Assembly (NCBI GenBank): GCA_009829735.1
Contig: CM020618.1
Location: forward strand, 29,550,894-29,614,893
Source of the DNA: Pyropia yezoensis
Lineage: Eukaryota; Rhodophyta; Bangiophyceae; Bangiales; Bangiaceae
Length of the DNA stretch: 64,000 nucleotides
Direction of reading: 5' to 3'
Shown: in pieces, positions 31,706 through 41,393 of the stretch
How the letters are laid out: every line of letters begins with the position of its first letter
Numbering within the stretch: position 1 is the stretch's first letter
The notes under the pieces: model-generated
Databases searched by the model: none
What the model was told of the DNA's origin: nothing
Seen by the model: only the letters and a program-made list of their open reading frames with translations
Translations under genes and position numbers: made by a program

Positions 31706-32259
31706 ATGGTGAATCCGGGGTTGGACTCTGACAACCAAAACGACCGCATGGAGGACACGCCCCGCGTTCCAGCACCCGCCGGGACTTCCAGCGGGAGCTC
31801 CGCGGTTGCCTCGGGGGATGGGATGCCTGCGCCGCACGACGACGAGTCGGCGACGGGCTCTTCCCCGGAGGTAGGCCCCGTAACTCCACGGGAGGACCTG
31901 GGGACGTGATTTTACCCGTCTTGGCCCCTGTACGAAAACTGCCTGACAGTGACCCGCTGCGCCCGAGTTGGGCCAGCGATGTCTCGCATCTAGGAGCGCC
32001 TGCGGGAAAGATTCCCCGTAGGATCGGCTTCCCATACGTCTTCAAGGCAGACCAGTTCGCCTTCCTTGACGAGGAGGAAGTCGAGGACGTGCAGCGCTTC
32101 AACAACATGTTCAAGCGCGGGGGTACCACAGAGGGCCCCGGCGACATGCCTACCTTTACGTGGGACGCTGTGGCAACTCGTCCCCCGTACCTTCGTTCCT
32201 CCGACCCGCACGTCAACCACATCGACGTGTGGATGGAGAAGGACATCCGACGAGGTCCC
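31706..32259 (+). pseudogene. ORF X of element Z, N-terminal part, cut by insertion of element A
   Basis: Starts ATG at 31706 and aligns with the N-terminus of the element A copy (APAGTSSGSSAVASGDGMPA here, APAGTSGRGSAVAPGDGTPA in A). In-frame TGA at 31907 and TAG at 31991 replace Trp codons that are TGG in A (GQWFYP, RVWDRL), and a one-base frameshift lies near 32005. It then reads KADQFAFLDEEEVEDVQRF and WMEKDIRRGP up to 32259, where the LTR of A begins. The sequence resumes at 51322. Function unknown. Confidence 0.65.
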
Positions 32260-32728
32260 TGTGGCAGTATTGACCCCCAGGTAGGGGGGCAACACGTGCC
32301 ATGCAAGGGGCGGCAGGCAACTAGCCTGACCCATTCCTCCCCCTGCATTCGGGTCCATATTCCCTAAGTTTGGGATAGTTAGCTTAGTAGTAAGTCCAAC
32401 GTGGATTTGAGGGTTTTCTGCAGTTATCGTCTTGAATTTTCGTGTGGCCCGCTGGGCAGGTGCTGGGGTGGGAGATTCTGAGTGGCGAGATTCTGAGGGG
32501 AACCTGGGGGGATAAGGGGAGGGACAGCGGGGCTTGGCCTTGCTTCCCCGTCCCGACGAAGAAACTGTTGGCCCACACACCATCTTCTTGTTTGTCAGTG
32601 GGGGGATTGCCCCACAACAGGGATAGAGTGTGTACGACTTGCACTTCTTCCGGTCCCCCCGACACGGGAGGCAGCCCTTGTGCCCCGCCCCAACTTAGGT
32701 GTTGCGTGTGCGAGTGGTTTTTGCCACA
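32260..32728 (+). repeat. 5' LTR of element A
   Basis: 469 bp, TGTGGCAGTATTG...TTTTTGCCACA. The terminal TGTGGCA/TGCCACA are inverted repeats. It matches 50853-51321 end to end. Confidence 0.9.
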
Positions 32729-32730
32729 TT

Positions 32731-32749
32731 TGGTGGAGCAGCAGGGGAC
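32731..32749 (+). promoter_or_regulatory. Primer-binding site of element A
   Basis: TGGTGGAGCAGCAGGGGAC begins 2 bases after the LTR. TGG is the complement of a tRNA CCA end. The same site follows the 5' LTRs of elements B and C. Confidence 0.75.
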
Positions 32750-32848
32750 AGAGGTAAACTTTACCTCCGGGTGCACCCGGGTGTAGGGGGGCCCTCTGTC
32801 TCAGAGGAACGGTGGACTTGGACCGTGTCATACGGATCGTTAGCCAAC

Positions 32849-34795
32849 ATGGCCGGTTCGGACCCCCCGTCTTCCGGGGAGTACCCGGGTGACGCACGTA
32901 CTTCAGTGCCTTCGAATACTGGTGAGACACAGGTAGGTGTACCTGGGGTCGCAGAGGGACTAGAGGTCCCTGAAGCCAGCAGGACTGGAAGTACGGGCGG
33001 GCAACAGGCCACCCTGACTCAGTCGGGAGTTCATTCGGGTGACACTTCTGATGTGGGTGGGCCGAAGTCTGGCCACCGCGTGGTATACTCAACGGGAACG
33101 TCCCAAGGTGAGAGGACTGTCCTCGCGGGTCCCACTCGGGTTGGAACCAACTTTGGCTCGGAGCCGTCGCCAACTAGGCTTTCGGAGGACGGCGGACCTC
33201 CGTTGGTCGGCGATGGGCTCGCGCCCATGCCCCCGGTTGAGACCCCTGAGGATCGTGGTTACCCCTCAGGTGGACTCCCGGAGGCGGACCGAGACTCAAC
33301 TGGAGTCGACAATCCACTCCTCGCGGAAACTGTCCGTCGGGAGGCGACCAATGTGTTGCGGCGGACTTTGCCGGACCTGGTGGTCACGATGACGAATACT
33401 ATTCTGAAGCAGATTGTGGCGAGTTTGCCAGATGGCCTTAATGTCCAGACCGGATTGGGGCTTTCGAGCCCGCAGGCGCAGGGGGAATCCCTCCCCACGC
33501 CTGTCTCGGGTCGCCCCGAACAGGGGGCGACCCCTGTGACTCCCAACGAGGGACCCACACCATTCTCGGTGGGGCGCACGCCCCTCACGGGGGAGTTCCC
33601 CTCGGAAACGCCGGCGGCTACACTGAGCTCGCCGCAGCAGACGACAGGCACTGCGGGTCAACTCACCCCATTGCCTCAGCGGCTTTTCCCTCAACGTGAG
33701 GTGCCGCCCAAGATCCAGGTAGCCAACCCGGTCTACCAGAGGATCTTTGACTGTGAGACCTACGCCCTCCACAACAAGTCGGTGGCGTACGGTCCTATTC
33801 AGGCCCGAGCCATGGGCCGTGCCAAGAAGAGTGCACTTCACTCTTTTGGGCACAAAGCGGAGTGGGATGGAACTCCCCCCCTCCGTGTCGTTGAGTTTCT
33901 ACGTCGTTTCACAAAAGCCTGTGACGACAATGCCATAAGTAAAGGCATGGCTTTCTATATGCTACAGGAGTTTACGAAGGGCGACCTCCGGACAGAACTT
34001 ATGTCCGTCATGCCCAGTTCCTCAAGTGGAGGCGCTGGTGAGGTGAAGTCCTATTTGGAGCTCGTCAACTGGTTGTTGAGAGCCATGGCGGATGAAGCAG
34101 CGTTGGCTTCTCAAGTCGAGGAGTTTACGCAGGCCCATCAAGAAGAGACTGAGGACGAATTGTCTTTTGCGGAGCGGGTTCGTAAGCTCAACAATCTTTG
34201 TGGGTTTCTTCATCCACAAGCTGTGGTGAAGAGTCGGTTTGTGGAGGGACTCCACTGGTCCGTCCGGATGGAGACCCGGGAGCATAATACTGCTCGGGCG
34301 ACACTGGCCGAGTTGGCTAGGTTCGCCTACCGCAGAGGTGTGGCCTACCACAAGTTGCGGGAGGAACAACGCCAGGAGCGTCAGGCCGAGTTGGCTAAAC
34401 AACGCGAGGAGGCGCGCCAGGCCAGAAAGTTGCGAGAGGCACGCCGAATCCGCAAGGAGAGGGTAGTAGCTGCCGTGGGAACTTCCCAGGGTACCTCGTC
34501 GGCTTTCCAAGTCGGGAAGACCCCTCCGGGAACTGATAATCGGTGTTGGAACTGCAACTCCGATGAACACTGGGCATATGATTGCCCTATGTTGAGTAAA
34601 CGCATTCAACAACTCGTTACGAATGCGAGGAAGAAGTCGGCTACGAACGAAGTACGTTCACGCCGCGAGGGTGGACCTCGACCGGTGGTGGCGGTCACCA
34701 CACCCTTGGTGGAGGGGGCGGACACGTCGTCCTCGGACTCGTCGTCTTCCCCTTCGCCCTCGGATTCCGACGCCAAGTCGGCGGGAAACGAATGA
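32849..34795 (+). CDS. gag: Gag polyprotein of element A
   Basis: 648 aa from the ATG at 32849, intact. The N-terminal 280 residues are Gly/Ser/Pro-rich and poorly structured. Residues about 345-500 are the capsid-like helical part (VVEFLRRFTKACDDNAISKG, SYLELVNWLLRAMADE, DELSFAERVRKLNNLCGFLH). A highly charged coiled region (REEQRQERQAELAKQREEAR) follows. The single CCHC knuckle CWNCNSDEHWAYDC is at about 566-579, and the tail is acidic and Ser-rich. It ends SAGNE-stop directly after the slippery sequence GGGAAAC, so pol is expected by frameshifting. Gag packages the element RNA in cytoplasmic particles. Confidence 0.85.
   Translation: MAGSDPPSSGEYPGDARTSVPSNTGETQVGVPGVAEGLEVPEASRTGSTGGQQATLTQSGVHSGDTSDVGGPKSGHRVVYSTGTSQGERTVLAGPTRVGTNFGSEPSPTRLSEDGGPPLVGDGLAPMPPVETPEDRGYPSGGLPEADRDSTGVDNPLLAETVRREATNVLRRTLPDLVVTMTNTILKQIVASLPDGLNVQTGLGLSSPQAQGESLPTPVSGRPEQGATPVTPNEGPTPFSVGRTPLTGEFPSETPAATLSSPQQTTGTAGQLTPLPQRLFPQREVPPKIQVANPVYQRIFDCETYALHNKSVAYGPIQARAMGRAKKSALHSFGHKAEWDGTPPLRVVEFLRRFTKACDDNAISKGMAFYMLQEFTKGDLRTELMSVMPSSSSGGAGEVKSYLELVNWLLRAMADEAALASQVEEFTQAHQEETEDELSFAERVRKLNNLCGFLHPQAVVKSRFVEGLHWSVRMETREHNTARATLAELARFAYRRGVAYHKLREEQRQERQAELAKQREEARQARKLREARRIRKERVVAAVGTSQGTSSAFQVGKTPPGTDNRCWNCNSDEHWAYDCPMLSKRIQQLVTNARKKSATNEVRSRREGGPRPVVAVTTPLVEGADTSSSDSSSSPSPSDSDAKSAGNE
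34783..34789 (+). promoter_or_regulatory. -1 frameshift heptamer GGGAAAC at the end of gag (A)
   Basis: In the gag frame the codons read gcG GGA AAC GAA TGA, the canonical X XXY YYZ arrangement. A -1 slip leads into a frame open beyond the gag stop. The same heptamer is at the same place in elements B and C. Confidence 0.65.
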
Positions 34796-37700
34796 CCGTT
34801 GGAGCTGGCCGTCCTAAGCTCACAACGGCAGCCTCGGCCAAGTGGGTCAAGAGGACGAACCAACCCTGCCGGATACCGCGGCGACGAACCAACCCTGCCG
34901 GATACCGCGGCGACCCAAGGGAGTCCGCCCACCTCGGGTAGGACTCCCCAAGAACGTAAACCCACGTCGGGTCATCGCGGTGCTGACGGGTGAGAACTTC
35001 CAGGTGGCTGGCCGGGTGCAACAAGCCCCCGGCCGTGCCTGCTGTGCCCGTATCGTACTTAATACTGGGTCAGGAGCCTCCTTGATACGCAAGTCGTTAT
35101 TACCAAAGGAGATGAAGCTCCAACGCTGGAGGTCTAAAGCTGACCATCTGATCGACATCAATGGCGGGGTACTTCCCATTGTTGGTGCCGCGACCCTACC
35201 AACTAGGTTGGGAACCCATGAGGTCGACGTGACCTATGGAGTAGTCGAGAATATATCGATGCCCCTGCTTCTGGGTACCCCTTATGTTGTAACACGAGTG
35301 CCTTTGATTTGTGGCCCTGAGTATTGGGTTAAGTTGATGAATGGGGAGACCATCCCCATCCTTGGTAAGGGAAAGTCTGTGGCTCCTGTGACAGTCTCAC
35401 AGTCGAAGCCTGTTTGTTCCGTGAGAGAAGGGTTTACTGCTACCCTGCGTTTAGCCCGTAAAGTCACGTTGCCCCCCAACTCGGTGGCGCACGTTGACGT
35501 TGTAACTGATTATACGGGGAACGGGTTGGTGCACCCTCACCCCCGTCTTGCTCGCAAGCACCAGGTGCATGCTGCTCTTGGCACGATGGACTCCAAGCCG
35601 GAGTCCCGTGGAATGTTCAGGTGATGAACCTGAGCTCTTCGCCCAAGTACTTTAAGTCGGGAGCCAAGTTCGGCTATATCGACCAACATGAGGGACCAGT
35701 AGTAGCGGTTACCCTCAACGCGGGCGCGAGTAGCGACCCGAAGTCCGGGAAGGAGAAGCACCAAGCCAAGTCGGCCGCGTCTCCTCGGCCCCACGTGAAC
35801 ATGGAGAATGTGCCACCCAGGTTGAGGGTTCAAGTTGAACGCCTCTTGGACCAATGTCACAAGCTGTGGGATGGTCAATTGGGACTCATGAGAGCCACCC
35901 GACACCGGATCGAGTTGAGACCCGGTGCACTCCCTATACGCCAACAACAGTACAGGGGAGGGCCCCGTTCAAGGGCCCTCGTCAAGGAGCAAGTCGCTCG
36001 CATGGAGGCCCTCGATGTGATCGAGGCCAGCAACGCCGAGTGGGCGAGTCCGGTGGTTATTGTCCCCAAAGTTGATGAGACCCCACGGTTCTGAATCGAC
36101 TACCGTAAGCTCATCGAGAGCACGGTGAAGGACAGTTATCCCCTACCTAGGATGGACGACTGTCTGGACTCTCTGGGGGAGGCAAACGTGTTCTCTACCC
36201 TAGACTGTAACGCGGGGTATTGGCCAATCCCCATTGCCCCGGAAGACAGGCATAAAATTACCTTTACCTGTCACTGTGGTACCTACCAGTGCAAGCGACT
36301 ACCGTTTGGACTGTGCAACGCGCCGGCAACTTTCCAGCGCGCCATGGACATGATTCTGGCCGGAGTACGGTCGCAGATCTGTCTCGTGTACCTAGACGAT
36401 ATCATTGTGTTCTCCCGAAGTCCGGAGGAGCACATTGGCCATCTTGGCCAGGTGTTCAAGCTACTTGCTGACGCCGGTGTGTCACAGATGGCGAGTAAGT
36501 GCCACCTCTTTACTCAGGAGGTGGAATACTTGGGACATGTTGTCCGTCCGGGGCGCCTCAGTGTCAATGAGAAGAACTTGAGAGCCATCCGTAAGGCTCA
36601 GTATCCCCGGACCCAGACCCAGATGAGGAGCTTCCTCGGGATGTGTAACGTGTACCGACGTTTCACCAAGGGCTTCGCCAAGGTGGCGAAGCCGCTGAAT
36701 GAGCTGGTTAGCTCAACGCTACCGAAGAACCTACCTCCCCCAAGTCGGGTGGAGCAGGAATCCTTTGAGACTCTTCGGGACGTTCTGCTGAAGCCCCCTA
36801 TCTTGGCTTTTCCCAGGTTGGGAGGCCACTACATCCTGGACGTGGATGCTATTTTCGATCAACTTGGTTGTGTGTTGCTTCAGCAGCAGCCGGACAAGGA
36901 GTACTTGCCGGTAGGATACTTCAGCAAGGGGCTGAACTCGGCTGAGAAGAACTATGGAGTCATCGAGTTGGAAGGACTCGCAGTGGTGTGGGCGGTGACG
37001 TCACTTCGTTACTACCTAGAGGGTGAGAAGTTCCTCATCCGCTGTGACCACCGCGCGTTGCAGTTCATCTTCAAGACGAATTGCACGAACACCCGCCTCA
37101 ACAAGTGGAGGGTGCGACTGGCACCCTTCAACTTTGATATTGAGTACCGACCTGGCAGGCAACATGCCCTTGCCGACGGCCTTTCCCGGGTACCTACCGA
37201 GGGGCTGGACACTAACTCAGTCGATGAGGACATCCCCATCGTGGGTGTAGTCACGCGCTCGGGTCAGGCGTTGGACCCCGAGGCGCCGGGGAACAAGAAG
37301 TACTTGCCCCTGTCCCTGGACGAGGTGTTGAAGGCCCAGGCCGAGGACCCCTTCTGCAAGTCGCAGAGAAATATGCTGGATACAGTGGCGGAGACGCGGT
37401 TCTTGATCGGAGACAATGGCCTCCTCTTGAGGAGGGGGGTAATCCAGGGGACCGAACAGCTTGTCGTCCCCGCATCCCTCAAGGACAGTATTCTTGAGAG
37501 GGAGCATCATGCTCCCACAGGTGGACTCCTGGGGTCTAGTAAACTGTACCAGACCCTGAGGAACAGGTGCTACTGGCCGCCCATGGTGGTGGACATCTAC
37601 AGTTGGGTGGCTGCCTGCACAAGTTGTGTGCAGAACCGTGTGATGGAACGGCGGCTTGCTACGGCTATGTTACTGCTCCCGGCCAAGGAGCCCTTTGCCG

Positions 37701-38803
37701 CATTAGCAATGGACATCCTTGGGCCCTTGCCAGTGACCGAGGAGGGCAACCAGTACCTCCTAATCATCTGCAATCGCTTCACGAAACTTACGCGAGCGAT
37801 CCCTCTGGCAGAGATCACGGCCATGTCGGTCGTGTCAGCCTTCCTAGATCACTGAGTTGCCGCGTATGGCATCCCGGACGGTACACTATCGGACAACAGA
37901 CCGCAGTTTGCGTCCGTACTGTTTCAGGGAGTCCTGGATATGTTGGGGGTTCAGGCAAACTATGCCACCCCCTACCACCCACAAACTAATGGGCAGGTGG
38001 AGCGCTTCGACAAAACTATTGTTCGGCAGCTGCGCCACTATGTGAGTGAGCACGTGAAAACGTGGGACCAATACATTTCTATTCTTACGACTGCCTACAA
38101 TTCGCAGGTTCACTCATCTACCGGGGAAGTACCCCTCTCTTTTGTGACCCCCCGTCACGTGCGGTCTATTGCCGAACGGCGGCCGCTTCCAACTAGGGAG
38201 GATGGTGGCAGTACGCCTACTCCCACTGAGAGTAAGGCGGAGTTCGCTGCTAGGCTTGAAAAACTCATCCCTAAAGTAAGGGCTGAGATGGACAAAGCGC
38301 AAAAGCGCTACAAGCGTACATTTGACAAAAAAGTGCGTAGCGCTAAGCATGTCCCCGAGCAGGGTGACTGGGTACTGGCTCACTCACATACCCCAACTGG
38401 GGGTAAGTTGGTATTCCAGACGAAGGGGCCATACCAGGTCCTTCGTACAGATGCGCGGCGGTTCACCATCGAAAGTGACGATGGGGTCCGCACAGTAAAC
38501 GGACAGGACGTGGTAAAAGCTGCACCACCTCCTGCCGGCGACCCAGCTTGGGCGCGTGCGCTGAAAGCGTGGCGCTTGCCCTCGCTACCTGCGGCCAAAC
38601 AGGGCCCGCAGGAGTACGTGTTCCATAAGTTCATCGACCACGGGTGGGATGAGGACACTAACCGCCTCATGGTGAGGGTGCGTTGGTTCGGCTATAAGGC
38701 CAAGGATGACACGTTGGAATACGTGGAGGACCTTCCCGCTGAGAAGGTCCTGGCATACTGCGTCCGGAATGACATCGATCCTGACTGCCCTCCCTCAACG
38801 TGA
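34786..38803 (+). pseudogene. pol: Pol polyprotein of element A (PR-RT-RH-IN-chromodomain), defective
   Basis: Protease is at about 34980-35620, with the active-site motif changed from DTG to NTG (VLNTGSGASLI). A one-base shift near 35605 moves to the RT frame (WNVQVMNLSSSPKYFKSGAK). RT has SPVVIVPK, PLPRMDDCLD, LPFGLCNAPATFQRAM and YLDD at 36389-36400; TGA at 36092-36094 replaces the Cys of RFCIDYR. RNase H follows (LRYYLEGEKFLIRCDHRALQ). Integrase has the zinc-binding part (HHAPTGGLLG ... CTSCVQNR), AMDILGPLP, LSDNRPQF and NGQVERFDKT, with TGA at 37853-37855 for the Trp of DHWVAAYG. The C-terminus (FIDHGWDEDTNRLMVRVRWF) is chromodomain-like, as in chromoviruses, where it guides integration to chromatin. 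Confidence 0.85.
34854..34911 (+). repeat. 29-bp tandem duplication disrupting the pol frame of A
   Basis: 34854-34882 (GACGAACCAACCCTGCCGG...) is repeated exactly at 34883-34911. Because 29 is not a multiple of 3, the duplication moves the protease out of the frame reached by -1 frameshifting from gag. With a single copy, protease and the -1 frame would agree. Confidence 0.8.
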
Positions 38804-38914
38804 GGGAAGGCCAAGTGAGAGTGCCAAGAGAGTGCTTCAAGTCGAAGTGGTACGCAGAGTGGCTTTTAACTACAGCCCTAACCCTCACACTCTCACAACA
38901 AAGGCAGCTGCCAA

Positions 38915-40525
38915 CTAGGCACGCATGCCAGACTCTCCAACTCCACGGCCCTCGCCCTCACGTGAAGGCGAGCGGCGGGACTCACACCGATAACGTTCCC
39001 CACCCGTCGGCGGGGGCGGCGGCTCCAAGTCGGAACCGTCGCGCCCCTCACGGTCGCGCAAGTGGCGACGACCGCGGCTACCCTTCTGCTTGGTCCTGCG
39101 CGCAAGTTGGCGACGCAGACGCCGGACCGACTCCGACTCCGACGGGTTAAAAGACCCCGAGATGAAATAAGACAACTCGTCTTCCGACACGGAGGGAGAG
39201 CGCCGTGAGTGACGGCGACGTCGGCGAGGAGGCGAGTATGTCCGGCTCGCCCGACGCTTGCCACGCCCACGTGGGGCTGGCTGGGGCACAATAGACCCAA
39301 TACGAGCCAACTCTGCCGTCATGAACCCCGCGACCGACTCGCAACTCGCGGTCGCCACCGCAGTACGAACCCGCTCCTCAAGTTGAGGAGTCTCGGAAAC
39401 TTGAAGGGTTGCGGTCGACGCGGCCAACCAAGAAATGGTGCGCACCAACGTGGTGATCACCATCTCTGAAGTCAGAGGCGTGGCCGGCAACACCAACTTG
39501 GGATAAACCGTCAAGAGGGTGGCCCCCAAGTTGGGGGACACCGGGGTGGACGACTCAACGGCAACGCTTATCGGGATGTCCTCGTGCGGCTGGTAAGAGC
39601 CAGGAGGAAGCGGAGGGGCACGCCGAGGTGGCGGGACCCGGGTTTAACTGCGACCCCGACTTGGGGCCCCCGCAGTGGGTTGAGACAGGTAGTCGTCGTG
39701 AGCGGGCACGGCCATCACGATGGCGTTGTCCGGGGGCGGCGCAGCGTGGCGATCCACCCCCGGGGCATACTGGTGGTCCTCGATGCCCAACCCCTCTCGA
39801 AGTACCACACGGCCGTCGTGAAGTTCACGACCGACCCAGACGAGCTGGAGAAGTGCGCCGTCGTCCTTGGGCCGGCGGGTGGAGCGGCGCAACTTGTGCT
39901 CAATGCTCTCCGACTCGACGAACTTATGGAGACGGAACATCTCCTCAAGTAGAGCGAGTTGTCCTGGTGAGCACCCCTCAGCAAATAGCTGAGGGGTGAG
40001 CTGTTCCAAACCTTGGATATGCCGGGGGGCGAGATCCCAGAGCATCCCCCGCCGCTGGACACAAGACACCCAGGTCGACATGACCTCGAGGAGCCACTGG
40101 GTTGCCAACATGGCGAACACCACGTGGTCCGGGCTAGCCACCAACATGGTGGAGCCGAAGTGGTCGAGCAACCGGGGCAGCAACGCCGGAAACCCATAGG
40201 GGACCTCAACTTGAGGCCACCACTCGGGCTGCTTGGGGTAGTACTGCTCCTTGCTAGCAGCGGACTGCTGCGGAAACTCAAATTGAGCCGAGGTCACCAA
40301 GTAGGGACCTCGCTGGAAGTCCTTCTCCATCCGCACATCAAAGTGACGAGTGTGCGGATCAACCTCGTGAAGGTACGGGGGACGAGTTGTCACCGCGTCT
40401 CAAGTAAAGGTCGGCACGTCGCTGGGACCCTGGGTAGTTCCCCCGCGGTCCACCATGGCCTTGGCCCGCTGCACGTCTTCGACTTCGTCCTCGTCCAGGA
40501 AGGCAAACTGGTCCGTCCTGAAGTC
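38915..40525 (-). pseudogene. Antisense ORF X of element A, C-terminal three quarters
   Basis: Opposite strand to gag-pol, between pol and the 3' LTR, converging on pol (112 bp between ends). The N-terminal part is at 50512-50180; across the element B insertion the two parts are in the same frame, about 647 codons in all. Two stops break it: TGA at 40402-40400 (a TGG Trp in Z) and TAA near 39646. Conserved blocks: RMEKDFQRGPYLVTSAQFEF, QVEVPYGFPALLPRLLDHF, VFAMLATQWLLEV, and PLTSEMVITTLVRTISWLAA. The C-terminus is Arg/Ser-rich (RASRTYSPPRRRRRHSRRSP), suggesting nucleic-acid binding. No signal peptide or membrane segment, and no known family. Confidence 0.7.
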
Positions 40526-40530
40526 GGGAG

Positions 40531-41101
40531 TGTGGTATAAAACTCGATCCTCTCAGACACGTGTCAATATCCCTCGGGGGAAAGGGACAGGTAACACAGA
40601 AAGGGGAACTACGAGAATGGTATGCCTGTTGCCTCACGTGCCTGCTCGCAGAGCAAACAGATACGCACGGTAGTGCACACGGGGAAGAGGAAAGCAAACG
40701 CGCAGTTGTCTTTTTCCTGAGGGCGCGGGCCAAGGGCGCCTCGCTGTCCCTCTTAACGTGCATCTGGGGGAGCCTCGGCACGTTGGCCAGGTAGCCCCCC
40801 CATAACCCCGAGTGGCCCCGACCCGAGTCTAACCTCGTCAGGTCGGGGGCCACTATCACTACTAATTCTATTCCCACTCACTAATCTCACACTCAAATTC
40901 TCTCAAATCAAGTCCCTCACAAGTATGCAAAAACCCATCAGAAATCCCTCTCTCACGTGTGGATAGCGTAGTCCACCGCATCCCAGTGCCGGGCACGGGC
41001 CACGGCCGCCAACCATCACCACACGGCGGGCGTGTTCTGGCACCTGGTGCCCTCTGGTTGTAGTCCCGGGTCGGCGCCAAGTCGGGGCCAGGGATGCTAC
41101 A
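40531..41101 (-). repeat. 3' LTR of element B
   Basis: 571 bp; on the plus strand TGTGGTATAAAACTCG...GGGATGCTACA. Compared with the other LTR: CACTCAAATTC versus CACTCGAATTC, CATCAGAAATC versus CATCAGCAATC, and GGGGCCAGG versus GGGGTCAGG. On the minus strand a purine tract (about 41102-41116) precedes it. Note TATAAAA on the plus strand at its outer edge, pointing towards ORF X. Confidence 0.9.
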
Positions 41102-41393
41102 TAGCTCCCTCCCTAGTCCGGCACGTCCTCGGGCCGAACCAGGTGCCACCGTGCACAGCCTCGAGCACGTCCACACCGGTGCCGAGGTCGAGCGTCTTCA
41201 CCCTGGTCACGATCACCTGCTCCGGTTCTCTGCCCCCCTTCCCTCCTTCACCTTGGCTCTCTCGTTCCCCCGGAGTCTGGACGTCATGTCCAGTTCCGAG
41301 ATTTAAGCTGGGCCCGTGGATCCGGCGGCGAGTGTTGCGGAGGAGAACTCGGGTAGTCGCGCCCCTCTCCTGCCTCCGGTTCCTCGGGTGTCG

